A DNA stretch of 56,070 bases from contig JBNJHN010000009.1 of assembly GCA_051748565.1 (NCBI GenBank), positions 1 to 56,070 of the forward strand. The letters run 5' to 3'. Below are positions 36,022 to 44,947 of this stretch, one piece after another. The notes beneath the pieces were generated by a model, which worked only from the letters and a program-made list of their open reading frames with translations, had not been told where the DNA came from and made no database searches. Made by a program: the position numbers and the translations under genes. The DNA is from SKPH01 sp051748565. GTDB taxonomy: Bacteria > Bacillota > Dethiobacteria > DTU022. How positions within the stretch are numbered: the stretch's first letter is position 1; every line of letters begins with the position of its first letter.

Positions 36022-36388
36022 AGTTCTTCAAAGCCTGAGAAATGCTTTTTTCGGATTAAAATATTGTTTTATCACTCAGCGCAATATGGTAATTCATGCC
36101 CTGGTTGGATCAATTGTTTTTTTTATGGCTTTACTGTTGCGTGTTTCAGTATCCCATATGTTGTTTTTGTTAACTGCAATAATCTTATTATTAGTTGCCG
36201 AGGCATTTAATACGGCTATCGAGAAAACAATTGACCTTTACACAAAAAAACGTAACAATTTAGCCCATGTTGCCAAGGATGTTGCTGCCGGTGCTGTTTT
36301 GCTGGCGTCCTTTTTTGCTGTAATAACTGTATTAACCGTGCTCGGCCCGCCACTATGGCTACTGGTTAAGTCAATTTTGCTTTTTTAG
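36014..36388 (+). CDS. dgkA: Diacylglycerol/undecaprenol kinase
   Basis: The 124-aa integral membrane kinase has three hydrophobic helices and the motif EAFNTAIEKTIDL, typical of Gram-positive DgkA, which phosphorylates undecaprenol. It is near the end of the coupled pgpH-ybeY-dgkA run; a non-coding gap of 334 bases follows. Confidence 0.93.
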   Translation: MDKVLQSLRNAFFGLKYCFITQRNMVIHALVGSIVFFMALLLRVSVSHMLFLLTAIILLLVAEAFNTAIEKTIDLYTKKRNNLAHVAKDVAAGAVLLASFFAVITVLTVLGPPLWLLVKSILLF

Positions 36389-36722
36389 TGAACTTTTTTT
36401 GTCAGACCGTTTTTTATGGAGGCTTGATAAATATGCCCGGCCGGTCAGATCATAAATATTAACTTTATGGAAAACTGCATCAGCTAAGTCTATTCTTCCT
36501 GATAATGAATATAGTCTTAATATTATAAATTAACTGTCGCCCAAGCTTGAACTAACCCGATCATCTTACATGCTGCTGCAGCCCCGAAATTACAATTTAG
36601 TGCTTTAACTATTAGTTGAATAAATTGGAAAGAAAACGGGTCCCGGAAATCGAAATCAGCAGTTTCGGTTTTATAATATTAGCGTTTTAACCAATTAAGA
36701 TTAATAGCAGAAAGGTGTTTTT
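36389..36722 (+). other. Non-coding interval between dgkA and the CDA-TrmO fusion
   Basis: No convincing gene is seen in these 334 bases. The sequence is AT-rich. A CGAAA/TTTCG small hairpin near 36650-36670 is followed by TTTTATAATATT, which could be a weak terminator or a -10 box. No consensus promoter with proper spacing was found. Confidence 0.5.
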
Positions 36723-37544
36723 ATGAAAACCGATACACTTCTTGCAACAGCTCGTGCTGCCATGTTAAGGGCATACGCACCTTACTCCCGGTTCCCGGTC
36801 GGTGCCGCCCTGCTAACCGATGACGGTGCTGTTTTTACCGGGGCCAATGTCGAAAATGCATCCTACGGTATGACCGTCTGTGCAGAAAGGACAGCCATAT
36901 GGACGGCCATACATGCCGGTTATCATAAGTTTAAAAGCATTGCTGTAATTGCAGATTGTTCACCCCCACCGACCCCTTGTGGTGCCTGCCGACAGGTGCT
37001 CTGGGAACTGGCCGGTAACATAAAAATAACTATGGGGAATTTAAAAGGCGAGATTATATATTCTTCCCTGCTGGATATGCTTCCGCAGCCATTTGGATCT
37101 GCAAAATGGTCCGATAATCCGCTTAACCAGGAGAAGCTTGAACGCGAACAGATATGGCGTATCCCGGTATTGTTTCACCCTGTTGGTTATGTTGTAAATG
37201 ACTATCAGGAACCGTTGTCCATTCCGGATAATTATAAGGAACTATTATCGCAGGTAGTGATTGATCCGGAAATGGAACAGGGCCTCTACCGCCTTGATGA
37301 AGAGGAAACAATTAATGTAATATCTTACCTTCACAAAGCGCGGGGCTATACCCTTAAGGATAAGCGCAGCGGCAGGGGCAACGAGGTATACGGCGTCTTT
37401 GTCTGCCGGGCACCTTTAAGGCCCAACGCTATTGCCCAGTCAACGGTAGAGCTGATCGCTGTAGAAAAAAATATTCTCACAGTAAAAGGTTTGGATTTGA
37501 TTAACGGCACCCCTGTTCTCGATATCAAGACTGACTACCGCTAA
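36723..37544 (+). CDS. Cytidine deaminase fused to a TrmO (TsaA-like) tRNA methyltransferase domain
   Basis: The single 273-aa frame holds two domains. Residues 1-130 are a complete short cytidine deaminase (YSRFPVGAALL, GANVENASYG, zinc site CAER with C53/E55, and PCGACRQVLWE with C86/C89). Residues about 148-273 match TrmO/TsaA: FHPVGYV near the start, FVCRAPLRPNAIAQSTVELI and the C-terminal VKGLDLINGTPVLDIKTDY. TrmO N6-methylates t6A37 of tRNA-Thr. The cdd position before era is standard; the fused TrmO is unusual. No frameshift or internal stop separates the domains. The joined domain may act independently (inference). Confidence 0.88.
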   Translation: MKTDTLLATARAAMLRAYAPYSRFPVGAALLTDDGAVFTGANVENASYGMTVCAERTAIWTAIHAGYHKFKSIAVIADCSPPPTPCGACRQVLWELAGNIKITMGNLKGEIIYSSLLDMLPQPFGSAKWSDNPLNQEKLEREQIWRIPVLFHPVGYVVNDYQEPLSIPDNYKELLSQVVIDPEMEQGLYRLDEEETINVISYLHKARGYTLKDKRSGRGNEVYGVFVCRAPLRPNAIAQSTVELIAVEKNILTVKGLDLINGTPVLDIKTDYR

Positions 37545-37620
37545 GAGAAGGCCTCACAGATAGCTTAATATTATTTAAATAGCTGCCTTTCAAAAGCAAG
37601 GCATTAAAGGAAGGAAATCC

Positions 37621-38514
37621 ATGCACCGTTCCGGCTTTGTAGCTTTAATTGGCAGGCCCAATGTGGGCAAATCCACGCTGCTTAATGCCCTTGCCGGCGA
37701 AAAGGTAGCAATAATATCAGATCGCCCCCAAACCACCCGGAATCAGATTCGGGCAGTTTTAACCAGGCCTGACTACCAGATTATTTTTATCGATACCCCG
37801 GGATTGCATAAACCCAAACATATGCTGGGTACTGCAATGGTGCAAATTGCACGAAGAACAATGCAGGAAGTTGATCTTGTCTGTTTTCTGGTCGAGGCAA
37901 ATGAAAATCCGGGTCAGGGAGACCGATATATCGCTGAAATTTTGAGGTCGGTAAAAAGCCCGATATTCCTAATCCTAAATAAAATTGATCTTATTTTACC
38001 GGAAAAGCTTGCCGTTAATATAGAGCTATACCAACAGATTTGCCCGTTTGAAGAACACTTTGCCCTATCAGCTTTAAAACGGATTCATTTAGAACCTTTT
38101 GTCGAGGGGGTACTCAAACATCTCCCGGAAGGTCCACAGTTCTATCCTGCCGACATGGTTACCGATCAACCTGAGCGGTTTGTGGCCGCAGAAATAATCC
38201 GTGAAAAAATTATCCAGCTGACCCGTCAGGAGATACCTTTTTCTGCAGCAGTGGTAATTGAGGAAATGAAGCCCCGTAAAGATGGTGATTTGCTCGATAT
38301 CCGCGCTGAAATATTTGTAGAGCGTAAATCCCAGGTCGGAATAGTTGTCGGTAAAGGCGGTATACTCCTTAAGGAAGTCGGCATAAGAGCCCGGGAAGAG
38401 TTGGAAGCGCTGTTCGGGCAGCACATTTTTCTTGACCTGCGGGTTAAAGTAAAACGGGAGTGGCGCAATCGCAAAGCAGAACTGCGCCGCCTTGGTTACA
38501 ATCAGGGAGGATAA
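37621..38514 (+). CDS. era: GTPase Era
   Basis: The 297-aa protein has G1 GRPNVGKSTLLN, G3 DTPGLHKP, G4 LNKIDL, and the C-terminal KH domain with IGIVVGKGG-type GKGGILLKEVG. Era binds 16S rRNA near its 3' end in 30S assembly. AAGGAAGG precedes the ATG. Its stop lies just before recO. Confidence 0.97.
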   Translation: MHRSGFVALIGRPNVGKSTLLNALAGEKVAIISDRPQTTRNQIRAVLTRPDYQIIFIDTPGLHKPKHMLGTAMVQIARRTMQEVDLVCFLVEANENPGQGDRYIAEILRSVKSPIFLILNKIDLILPEKLAVNIELYQQICPFEEHFALSALKRIHLEPFVEGVLKHLPEGPQFYPADMVTDQPERFVAAEIIREKIIQLTRQEIPFSAAVVIEEMKPRKDGDLLDIRAEIFVERKSQVGIVVGKGGILLKEVGIRAREELEALFGQHIFLDLRVKVKREWRNRKAELRRLGYNQGG

Positions 38515-38519
38515 TTAAT

Positions 38520-39251
38520 TTGAGCCAACGCATCTTCAAAGCGGAAGGCCTTGTTTTGCGTACCCGCATTCTCGGTGAGGCAGATCGATTGGTGACTTTA
38601 CTCACCCCCGGGGAGGGCAAATTTGAAGCTGTAGCCAGGGGCGCCCGTAAGATCAAAAGCAAATTGGCGGCCGGGGTTGATCTTTTTACCTATGGCCGCT
38701 TTACTTTTCACCGCGGAAAAACCTGGCCAATCATTACCGGGCAGGACCCTGTAGAGCGGTTTTTATGGTTTCGAGATAATCCAGATCTATATCCTTATGG
38801 CCTCTACACCGCAGAGTTGACTGATCGCCTGGTTTCCGGAGAGGAACCCTGTTCTGAAATTTTTCAACTATTATTGGAAGTTTGGCGGCTGCTGGGCGAA
38901 AATACGGACCGATTTCTCCTCTGTCGCTCATTTGAATTAAAACTTGCGCATGCTGCCGGTTATAGTCCGCATTTACATTCCTGCACCAATTGCGGCACTG
39001 AAATCGCCCGGGTCTTTAGCCCCCGCCAGGGTGGTCTGCTGTGCTGCAACTGCCAGGGTGCTGATATAATTAAAGTTGATCCGGGCACTGTTGCTGTAGT
39101 ACGCAGGTTGATTGAAGCGCCTCTTTCGCAGGCAGCCCTGATCCGTCTTTCTTTAAGCCAGAAGAAAGAGTTGGCTATTTTGACGGCAGCATTTCTTGCC
39201 TTTCATCTTGATTTGGGCGAAATCAAATCGAGGCGGATGCTGTCAGAATAA
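38520..39251 (+). CDS. recO: DNA repair protein RecO
   Basis: The 243-aa protein has the N-terminal OB fold (FKAEGLVLRTRILGEADRLVTLLT) and a zinc finger (CTNCGTE ... LCCNC). It helps RecR load RecA on SSB-coated DNA. GGGAGG at 38505-38510 is 9 bases before the TTG at 38520; the ATG at 38460 would overlap era by 55 bases and is not used. Order era-recO is standard. Confidence 0.94.
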   Translation: MSQRIFKAEGLVLRTRILGEADRLVTLLTPGEGKFEAVARGARKIKSKLAAGVDLFTYGRFTFHRGKTWPIITGQDPVERFLWFRDNPDLYPYGLYTAELTDRLVSGEEPCSEIFQLLLEVWRLLGENTDRFLLCRSFELKLAHAAGYSPHLHSCTNCGTEIARVFSPRQGGLLCCNCQGADIIKVDPGTVAVVRRLIEAPLSQAALIRLSLSQKKELAILTAAFLAFHLDLGEIKSRRMLSE

Positions 39252-39290
39252 CATAGCTATTATCAGACTAAAATAAGGAGGGAGATTTTG

Positions 39291-39473
39291 ATGTCCGGTA
39301 ATATGCAAAGCAGTGGTGCGGCCGGAGCGGTTTACGGCCTCGGTGCCATCGGGGCGGCCATATATTTTATAAGCCAGGCGGGTACCTTCTGGGCCGGGGT
39401 AATCGGTTTCCTGAAAGCACTTGTCTGGCCGGCATTTCTGGTTTATGAAGCTTTGAAGTTTTTTGGGATCTAG
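39291..39473 (+). CDS. Small hydrophobic membrane protein
   Basis: The 60-aa protein is Gly/Ala-rich with two likely membrane segments (AGAVYGLGAIGAAIYFI and VIGFLKALVWPAFLVYEAL). TAAGGAGGGAG is a strong site 6 bases before the ATG at 39291. Short proteins of this kind are common, but I cannot assign a function. It lies between recO and the flavodoxin gene. Confidence 0.75.
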   Translation: MSGNMQSSGAAGAVYGLGAIGAAIYFISQAGTFWAGVIGFLKALVWPAFLVYEALKFFGI

Positions 39474-39499
39474 TTATTATGCAAAATGGAGGTCGGAAA

Positions 39500-39967
39500 A
39501 TGAATATAGGTTTAATTATCTATTCGCAAACTGGCAATACTAAAAGTGTTGCCGAACAATTGCTGGAAGAACTATCCGCTTCCGGTCACACTGTAAACAT
39601 GGAACAGATAACCATAACCGGCAATACTCCTGCCCAGCCAGGCAAGTTTGAGTTAACCGGTGTTCCTGCTCCCGATAGCTACGATGCCATTATTTTTGGC
39701 GCTCCTGTCCAGGCTTTATCTCTGAACCCTGTCATGAAAGCATATATGGAACAGCTCCCGTCCCTTTCAGGGAAAAAAGTAGCCTGTTTTGTAACAAAGC
39801 AAATACCATTATTATGGTTTGGGGGAACAGGAGCAATAGCGCTGATGAAAAAAGCCTGCCAGTCAAAAGGGGCAGAAGTAGTCGGAACAGAAATCGTGGT
39901 CTGGTCTAGGGCAAAACGCGAACAATCAATTGAAAATTGTGTTAAAAACCTGACTGGTTTATTTTAG
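39500..39967 (+). CDS. Flavodoxin-family protein
   Basis: The 155-aa protein has the FMN phosphate loop YSQTGNTKSVAEQLLEEL near residues 8-25 and a central YDAIIFGAPVQAL segment. It is probably a small electron carrier or FMN-dependent reductase. TGGAGGTCGG precedes the ATG at 39500; the longer frame starting at 39479 overlaps that site. No redox partner lies next to it. Confidence 0.85.
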   Translation: MNIGLIIYSQTGNTKSVAEQLLEELSASGHTVNMEQITITGNTPAQPGKFELTGVPAPDSYDAIIFGAPVQALSLNPVMKAYMEQLPSLSGKKVACFVTKQIPLLWFGGTGAIALMKKACQSKGAEVVGTEIVVWSRAKREQSIENCVKNLTGLF

Positions 39968-40206
39968 TTTTTTCTACAGAACATGATTGCAGATGAAAAT
40001 GGCCAGGTATTCGTTACTGGAAGTCTATCCGTCAGCGCTTCAGGTGAATAAGTTCTTATTATAAGCCGTACGGGCACTGACGCCTGTTTAGAAATATTCC
40101 GGGCATCATTAAAATATCCCGGCAAAAGGACTATATGGTTGGAAATGTCACAAATGCATGCTTTGCGTCCTGCGAAAAAGATGCGGTGCTGTGGTTAAAA
40201 CCGCTT

Positions 40207-40302
40207 TGCGGGCCATTGGCACGGGGCGGACCGTTTATGCTTGCCCGGGTATTTACGGATCTGAATGAATTTGATCTTTTTGCAGACGCATGTCACCTTT
40301 GC
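40207..40302. repeat. 96-bp copy left of the gap, identical to 40403-40498
   Basis: The 96 bases at 40207-40302 are identical to those at 40403-40498, with nothing between them but the N run. This is what two contigs with an overlapping end joined by a fixed-length gap look like, so it is most likely an assembly artefact rather than a real tandem repeat. Confidence 0.9.
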
Positions 40303-40402
40303 NNNNNNNNNNNNNNNNNNNNNNNNNNNNNNNNNNNNNNNNNNNNNNNNNNNNNNNNNNNNNNNNNNNNNNNNNNNNNNNNNNNNNNNNNNNNNNNNNN
40401 NN
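40303..40402. other. Scaffold gap of exactly 100 N
   Basis: The 100-base N run is a standard placeholder length. Its two flanks share the same 96 bases, so the true gap may be zero or negative. Confidence 0.98.
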
Positions 40403-40498
40403 TGCGGGCCATTGGCACGGGGCGGACCGTTTATGCTTGCCCGGGTATTTACGGATCTGAATGAATTTGATCTTTTTGCAGACGCATGTCACCTTTGC
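40403..40498. repeat. 96-bp copy right of the gap, identical to 40207-40302
   Basis: Partner of the repeat left of the gap. It continues into unique sequence (codons YSVRLELL...) that keeps the reading frame. Confidence 0.9.
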
Positions 40499-40667
40499 TA
40501 CAGTGTCCGTCTGGAGTTGCTGGATCACTTTCCCGGTTACCTTAAACCCCGACAGGTTTATGGTCAGGTCAAAAATGAAGATATAACGGACTAATTAAGT
40601 CAGGTGAGTATTTAAATTCTATTATTTTTGGACACTTTTGTTATGATTTCCGGCGAGCTTGCTATAC

Positions 40668-40696
40668 TTGACAATGAGGAAGTCAATTGTTAGTAT
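40668..40696 (+). promoter_or_regulatory. Promoter of the glyQS T-box leader
   Basis: TTGACA (40668-40673), a 17-base spacer and TAGTAT (40691-40696). The predicted start near 40703 would give a leader of about 350 bases before glyQ. Confidence 0.8.
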
Positions 40697-40721
40697 CTTA
40701 ATAATCAAATATTTTAATTGG

Positions 40722-40924
40722 CGATGATGGAAAATAGTAGCCGGATAAACTTTTTTTCAACAGCGAACCGGGAATGGTGTAAGCCCGGTAAAAAATTCGG
40801 CGAATGGCATTCCTGAGCATTAAAAAAATCAAGAGGACTCCAGAGCAATGGAGTCAAGTAGGGTGGAACCGCGGGAACACCTCCCGTCCCTATGGCATTA
40901 TCGGCCGGGGACCGGAGGTTTTTT
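40722..40924 (+). promoter_or_regulatory. Glycine T-box riboswitch
   Basis: The leader has a Stem I-like region from about 40722 with the distal CAGCGAACCGGG element. GAATGGCATTCCTGAG follows with the putative specifier codon GGC (glycine) at 40806-40808. The conserved T-box AGGGTGGAACCGCGG begins at 40860. A terminator hairpin follows: ACCTCC at 40879-40884 pairs with GGAGGT at 40914-40919, then a T run. Uncharged tRNA-Gly would stabilise the antiterminator and switch glyQS on. The mechanism is established for glyQS leaders. Confidence 0.93.
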
Positions 40925-41056
40925 ATTAGTTGCAGGATTTAGTGTTTTCTTTTTATGAGCCCGGGGATATATTGCAAATTAAGTTTGATAGCAAATATAT
41001 TGCCGAGGTATTTATAAAAAGCAGTTCTGCCACATGATTTTAAGGAGGAGTTTTTA

Positions 41057-41935
41057 TTGGATCTGCAAACGATTATGATTAAACTCCAGAAGTACTGGGC
41101 CGCAAAGGGTTGCCTGATCTGGCAGCCTTACGATGTAGAAAAAGGAGCCGGAACGATGAACCCGGCAACATTCCTAAAATCGCTGGGTCCTGAGCCATGG
41201 TCGGTAGCTTATGTAGAACCTTCCCGGCGTCCTGCTGACGGTCGCTATGGTGAAAACCCAAACCGTCTTTACCAGCACCTCCAATACCAGGTGATAATTA
41301 AACCTGCTCCTTCCGATATCCAACAGCAGTATCTTGACAGTCTTTCTTATCTCGGGCTTGATCCGCTTGAGCATGATATCCGCTTTGTCGAAGACAACTG
41401 GGAAGCTCCCACACTCGGTGCCTGGGGCCTGGGTTGGGAGGTCTGGCTGGACGGAATGGAGATTACTCAATTTACATATTTCCAGCAGGTCGGCGGTTTC
41501 GATGTTGAAGAAGTTCCGGTTGAACTGACTTATGGTATTGAGCGGATTGCCATGTACCTGCAGGACTGTGACAATGTTTTTGATTTAATCTGGACCGGTA
41601 ATATAAAATACGGTGACGTTTTTCAACGGGTGGAATGGGAGCAGTCCAGTTACAGTTTTGACTATGCTGATCGTGATCTGCTCTTCAAGTTATTCAACAA
41701 TTACGAAGCAGAAGCTAAACGTCTTCTGGAACTTGACCTGGTTTCCCCTGCATATGACTATATTCTAAAGTGTTCTCATACATTTAACAATCTTGAGGCG
41801 CGGGGGGCGATTAGCGTTACCGAGCGTGCTGCTTATATCGGCAGGGTACGTACCCTTGCCCGCCTTTGTGCAGAATGTTATTTGGAACAGCGTAAAGCAT
41901 CAGGTTATCCGTTGCTGGCAGGAGGTGCGGAATAA
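41057..41935 (+). CDS. glyQ: Glycyl-tRNA synthetase alpha chain
   Basis: The 292-aa catalytic subunit of the bacterial alpha2beta2 enzyme shows WQPYDVEKGAGTMNPATFL, YVEPSRRPADGRYGENPNR and GWEVWLDGMEITQFTYFQQ class-II motifs. TTG start after AAGGAGGAG. It lies behind the glycine T-box; its stop overlaps the glyS ATG by 1 base. Confidence 0.98.
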   Translation: MDLQTIMIKLQKYWAAKGCLIWQPYDVEKGAGTMNPATFLKSLGPEPWSVAYVEPSRRPADGRYGENPNRLYQHLQYQVIIKPAPSDIQQQYLDSLSYLGLDPLEHDIRFVEDNWEAPTLGAWGLGWEVWLDGMEITQFTYFQQVGGFDVEEVPVELTYGIERIAMYLQDCDNVFDLIWTGNIKYGDVFQRVEWEQSSYSFDYADRDLLFKLFNNYEAEAKRLLELDLVSPAYDYILKCSHTFNNLEARGAISVTERAAYIGRVRTLARLCAECYLEQRKASGYPLLAGGAE

Positions 41936-44013
41936 TGACTGTGACCCATAATTTAATCATGGAAATCGGCTGTGAAGAGATCCCTTCCCGGTTTATCCCC
42001 AGGTCCATGGAACAGTTAAAAGAGGAAGCTATGGCTCTACTGGTTGAAAACAGGCTCGGGTATGGGTCTATCGAAACCTGGGCTACACCCCGGCGTTTGG
42101 TTATTCTTATCAGTGATTTGGAGATGAAACAGTCCGACCTGGTAGAAAAGGTCAAAGGACCTCCTGTAAGCCGGGCATATGACGACAGCGGTCAACCTAC
42201 CAAGGCTTTAAAAGGATTTCTCCAAAACCATGGATTAGGGATGGAAAAAGTTGAAGAAGAAACCATTAAAGATGCCCGTTACGTGGTAGTGCAGAAAGAA
42301 ATTGCCGGCTGCCAGACAGAGGAGCTGCTGCCTGAATTGCTGCCCCGCTTAATTAAAAAGCTTACTTTTCCCCGTCCAATGTATTGGAGGAACAAAGATG
42401 TACGTTTTGCCCGTCCGATTCGATGGATTCTTGCTCTCTATCACAATAAACCGGTGATTTTTAGTTATGCAGGTATACAATCAGGAAGATTTACCTACGG
42501 TCATCGGTTTCTTGCACCAGGCCCATTCGAAACCGAAAGTGTAAATCACTACTTTCGCTGTCTTGAAGATAATTATATCGTGCTTGATCAAAATTGCCGA
42601 AGAAAGATGATCCTTCAACAATTGAATGAAAAAGCGGCTGAACACGGAGGGGAAGCTCTTGTTGATGAGAATCTTATCGAAGAAGTCTCTTATCTGGTCG
42701 AATACCCGGTAGCCATTGACGGTTCTTTTGACCGGGCTTATCTGGATTTGCCCCAGGAAGTACCGATAATTTCCATGCAGAATCATCAACGTTATTTTCC
42801 GATAGTGGAAAAAAATAGCGGGCGGCTGATGCCTTACTTCGTTGGGATAAGCAATAACCGTTTTCATCCAAATATTCGCAAAGGTTATGCCAAGGTTTTG
42901 CAGGCCCGGCTTGCTGATGGACGTTTTTTCTTCAACGATGACTGTAAAGTTTCACTTGAAAGCCATATTGAGAAACTTAAAAGTGTTATCTTTCTTGAAT
43001 CAATAGGCAGTGTGGATCAAAAACGCCTCCGTCTGCTCGAGCTGACCGGCAGGCTCGGTGCAGCATTGAATCTGCCTTCCGGCCAGATAGAAAAAGCTAT
43101 ACGTGTAGCGCATCTCTGTAAGGCTGACCTGGTTACCAGCATGGTTAAGGAGTTTCCCGAGCTGCAGGGAGTTATGGGTCGTGAATATGCCATGTTAAGC
43201 GGTGAACCTGAAGAGGTTGCAGTAGGTATTTATGAGCATTACCAGCCCCGTTATACCGGAGATAAATTACCTGCTGCCCTGGAGGGAGCCCTGGTATCAA
43301 TTGCTGATCGTATCGATACCCTTGCCGGTTGTTTTGCTATAGGAATTCAGCCTACCGGCTCTCAGGATCCCTATGCTCTCCGCAGGCAGGCCCAGGGAGC
43401 AATAGCGGTTCTCCTTGGATTTAAAATGGAATTGTCTTTGGAAGATTATATTAAACATGCTCTCGATGTCCTTTCAGTAGATATAAAAATTGATAAGGGA
43501 ATTCGCCGACAGGTGGAGCAGAATTTAAATGATTTCCTGCTCCAGAGGATCCGCTATTTGCTGCAGTATCGGGGAATAGATCATGATGTTACGGAAGCTG
43601 TTTTGGCCGTACCGTTTAACTCAACAGCAGAAGTATTTAAAAAAGCCGAAGTGTTAAAAGATTATCTCAATGGACCGTTACTGGATGATGTTATTACTGC
43701 TTACAATCGAGTGGCCAACCTGGCTCATAAAGTATCTCAAACTGAAGTAGACAAAACACTTTTTGAAGATGTTACGGAGAAAGAGCTTTTCCGCAGCCTA
43801 AAAACAGCAGAAGAAACCCTCCGGGGATTAAAAGACCCGGTACAGGTTCTGGAACAGCTGCAACTTTTAAAACAGCCTGTAGATAACTTTTTTGATAATG
43901 TTATGGTAATGGTGGAGGATAAAAAGATTCGAACAAACAGGCTAAACTTGCTTTTTGCCCTGAAAAAATCATTTAATACCCTGGCCGACTTTTCAAAAAT
44001 ACAGGCGCCATAA
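41935..44013 (+). CDS. glyS: Glycyl-tRNA synthetase beta chain
   Basis: The 692-aa subunit begins NLIMEIGCEEIPSRFIPRSM, with the family segments VKGPPVSRAYDDSGQPTKA and GKFLPAALEGAL-type DKLPAALEGALVSIADRIDTL. The C-terminal region carries the HD-like and anticodon-binding domains. It is translationally coupled to glyQ (1-base overlap), and both are under the T-box. Confidence 0.97.
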   Translation: MTVTHNLIMEIGCEEIPSRFIPRSMEQLKEEAMALLVENRLGYGSIETWATPRRLVILISDLEMKQSDLVEKVKGPPVSRAYDDSGQPTKALKGFLQNHGLGMEKVEEETIKDARYVVVQKEIAGCQTEELLPELLPRLIKKLTFPRPMYWRNKDVRFARPIRWILALYHNKPVIFSYAGIQSGRFTYGHRFLAPGPFETESVNHYFRCLEDNYIVLDQNCRRKMILQQLNEKAAEHGGEALVDENLIEEVSYLVEYPVAIDGSFDRAYLDLPQEVPIISMQNHQRYFPIVEKNSGRLMPYFVGISNNRFHPNIRKGYAKVLQARLADGRFFFNDDCKVSLESHIEKLKSVIFLESIGSVDQKRLRLLELTGRLGAALNLPSGQIEKAIRVAHLCKADLVTSMVKEFPELQGVMGREYAMLSGEPEEVAVGIYEHYQPRYTGDKLPAALEGALVSIADRIDTLAGCFAIGIQPTGSQDPYALRRQAQGAIAVLLGFKMELSLEDYIKHALDVLSVDIKIDKGIRRQVEQNLNDFLLQRIRYLLQYRGIDHDVTEAVLAVPFNSTAEVFKKAEVLKDYLNGPLLDDVITAYNRVANLAHKVSQTEVDKTLFEDVTEKELFRSLKTAEETLRGLKDPVQVLEQLQLLKQPVDNFFDNVMVMVEDKKIRTNRLNLLFALKKSFNTLADFSKIQAP

Positions 44014-44122
44014 AATAATCCAGATTAAGAAGGAAGTTATTTGTCTTTTAGAGTATATATATTTTATGGCTGCTTCTTTTTTGCAGGCGGCCGGAATGAT
44101 CTTTTTGAAGGAGCAAACCCAA

Positions 44123-44947
44123 ATGGTTGAATTCCCGGAAAAGCCGATCGTATTTATTGTTTCTGACTCGATTGGTGAAACTGCAGAATTTGTAGTAAAA
44201 GCAGTGGCCAGTCAGTTTGATTCAGGTAATGTTGATATGCGCAGGGTGCCTTTTGTTGAAAACAAAGAACAGATTGAAAATGTTTTTAAGGAGGCTTCAG
44301 GCTGTCATGCAATAATCGCTTACACCCTTGTAGTGCCCGAACTTCGGCAGGCCATGGAACAGGAGGCTCTCAGGCACAATGTTTGCACAGCTGATATACT
44401 TGGTTCCCTGATGGGTGCATTCAGCCGTGTTACCTGTAAAGCTCCTCATACTGAGCCCGGTCGGGTTCGACAGCTCGATGAGGTTTATTTCCGCCGGGTA
44501 GCAGCGGTTGAATTTGCCGTAAAACATGATGATGGTAAAGACCCGCGCGGTTTGACACAGGCAGAGATTGTTCTGGTTGGCATTTCGCGAACTTCAAAAA
44601 CACCGCTCAGTATGTATCTTGCCCATCAGGGAATTATGGTCGCCAATCTGCCTCTCGTTCCGGAGGTTGAGCCTCCCGAGGAGCTTTATTGGATCCCGCC
44701 TGAAAAAATTATCGGACTGGTTATTGATCCTCACCAGCTACGTAAGATCAGGTTTGAACGTCTCAAATCTCTTGGTCTCGATGATAATGCTAATTATGTT
44801 GCAGTTGAAAGGATTGAGGAAGAGCTAACTTATGCCCATAGGGTCATGAAAAAGCTTGGCTGTACTGTTTTTGACGTTTCCAATAAAGCCGTTGAAGAAG
44901 TGGCCAACCGTATTATCCAGCTTGTCAGAGGGGGGATACTAAGTTGA
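44123..44947 (+). CDS. ppsR: Pyruvate, phosphate dikinase regulatory protein
   Basis: The 275-aa bifunctional kinase/pyrophosphorylase controls PPDK by phosphorylating a Thr near the catalytic His and reversing it. DUF299 motifs include IVSDSIGETAEFVVKAVA and the ADP-binding GISRTSKTPLSMYLAHQG. AAGGAGC at 44108-44114 supports the ATG at 44123; an upstream ATG at 44066 is not needed. The overlap of 4 bases with ppdK fits the target. Corresponds to Bacillus YqfL. Confidence 0.95.
   Translation: MVEFPEKPIVFIVSDSIGETAEFVVKAVASQFDSGNVDMRRVPFVENKEQIENVFKEASGCHAIIAYTLVVPELRQAMEQEALRHNVCTADILGSLMGAFSRVTCKAPHTEPGRVRQLDEVYFRRVAAVEFAVKHDDGKDPRGLTQAEIVLVGISRTSKTPLSMYLAHQGIMVANLPLVPEVEPPEELYWIPPEKIIGLVIDPHQLRKIRFERLKSLGLDDNANYVAVERIEEELTYAHRVMKKLGCTVFDVSNKAVEEVANRIIQLVRGGILS

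Larger units (their letters stand above)
40135..40594 (+). pseudogene. Radical-SAM-like C-terminal fragment, interrupted by an assembly gap
   Basis: The frame from 40135 enters the 100-N gap and continues after it to a stop at 40594. If the duplicated 96 bp flanking the gap is collapsed, the frame is intact and encodes about 87 aa. The end reads FADACHLCYSVRLELLDHFPGYLKPRQVYG, which resembles the C-terminal region of some radical-SAM proteins. The upstream frame stops at 40078-40080, so no N-terminal radical-SAM domain is present. It is probably a remnant or incompletely assembled gene. Family recognition is weak. Confidence 0.35.

Noticed and set aside
40207..40498. Possible biological tandem repeat
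   Set aside because: Both copies abut the N run exactly and are identical, as expected for overlapping contig ends.
40265..40594. Alternative reading frames through the N gap
   Set aside because: They exist only because unknown bases were left untranslated as X; the duplicated flanks make gap-spanning frames unreliable.
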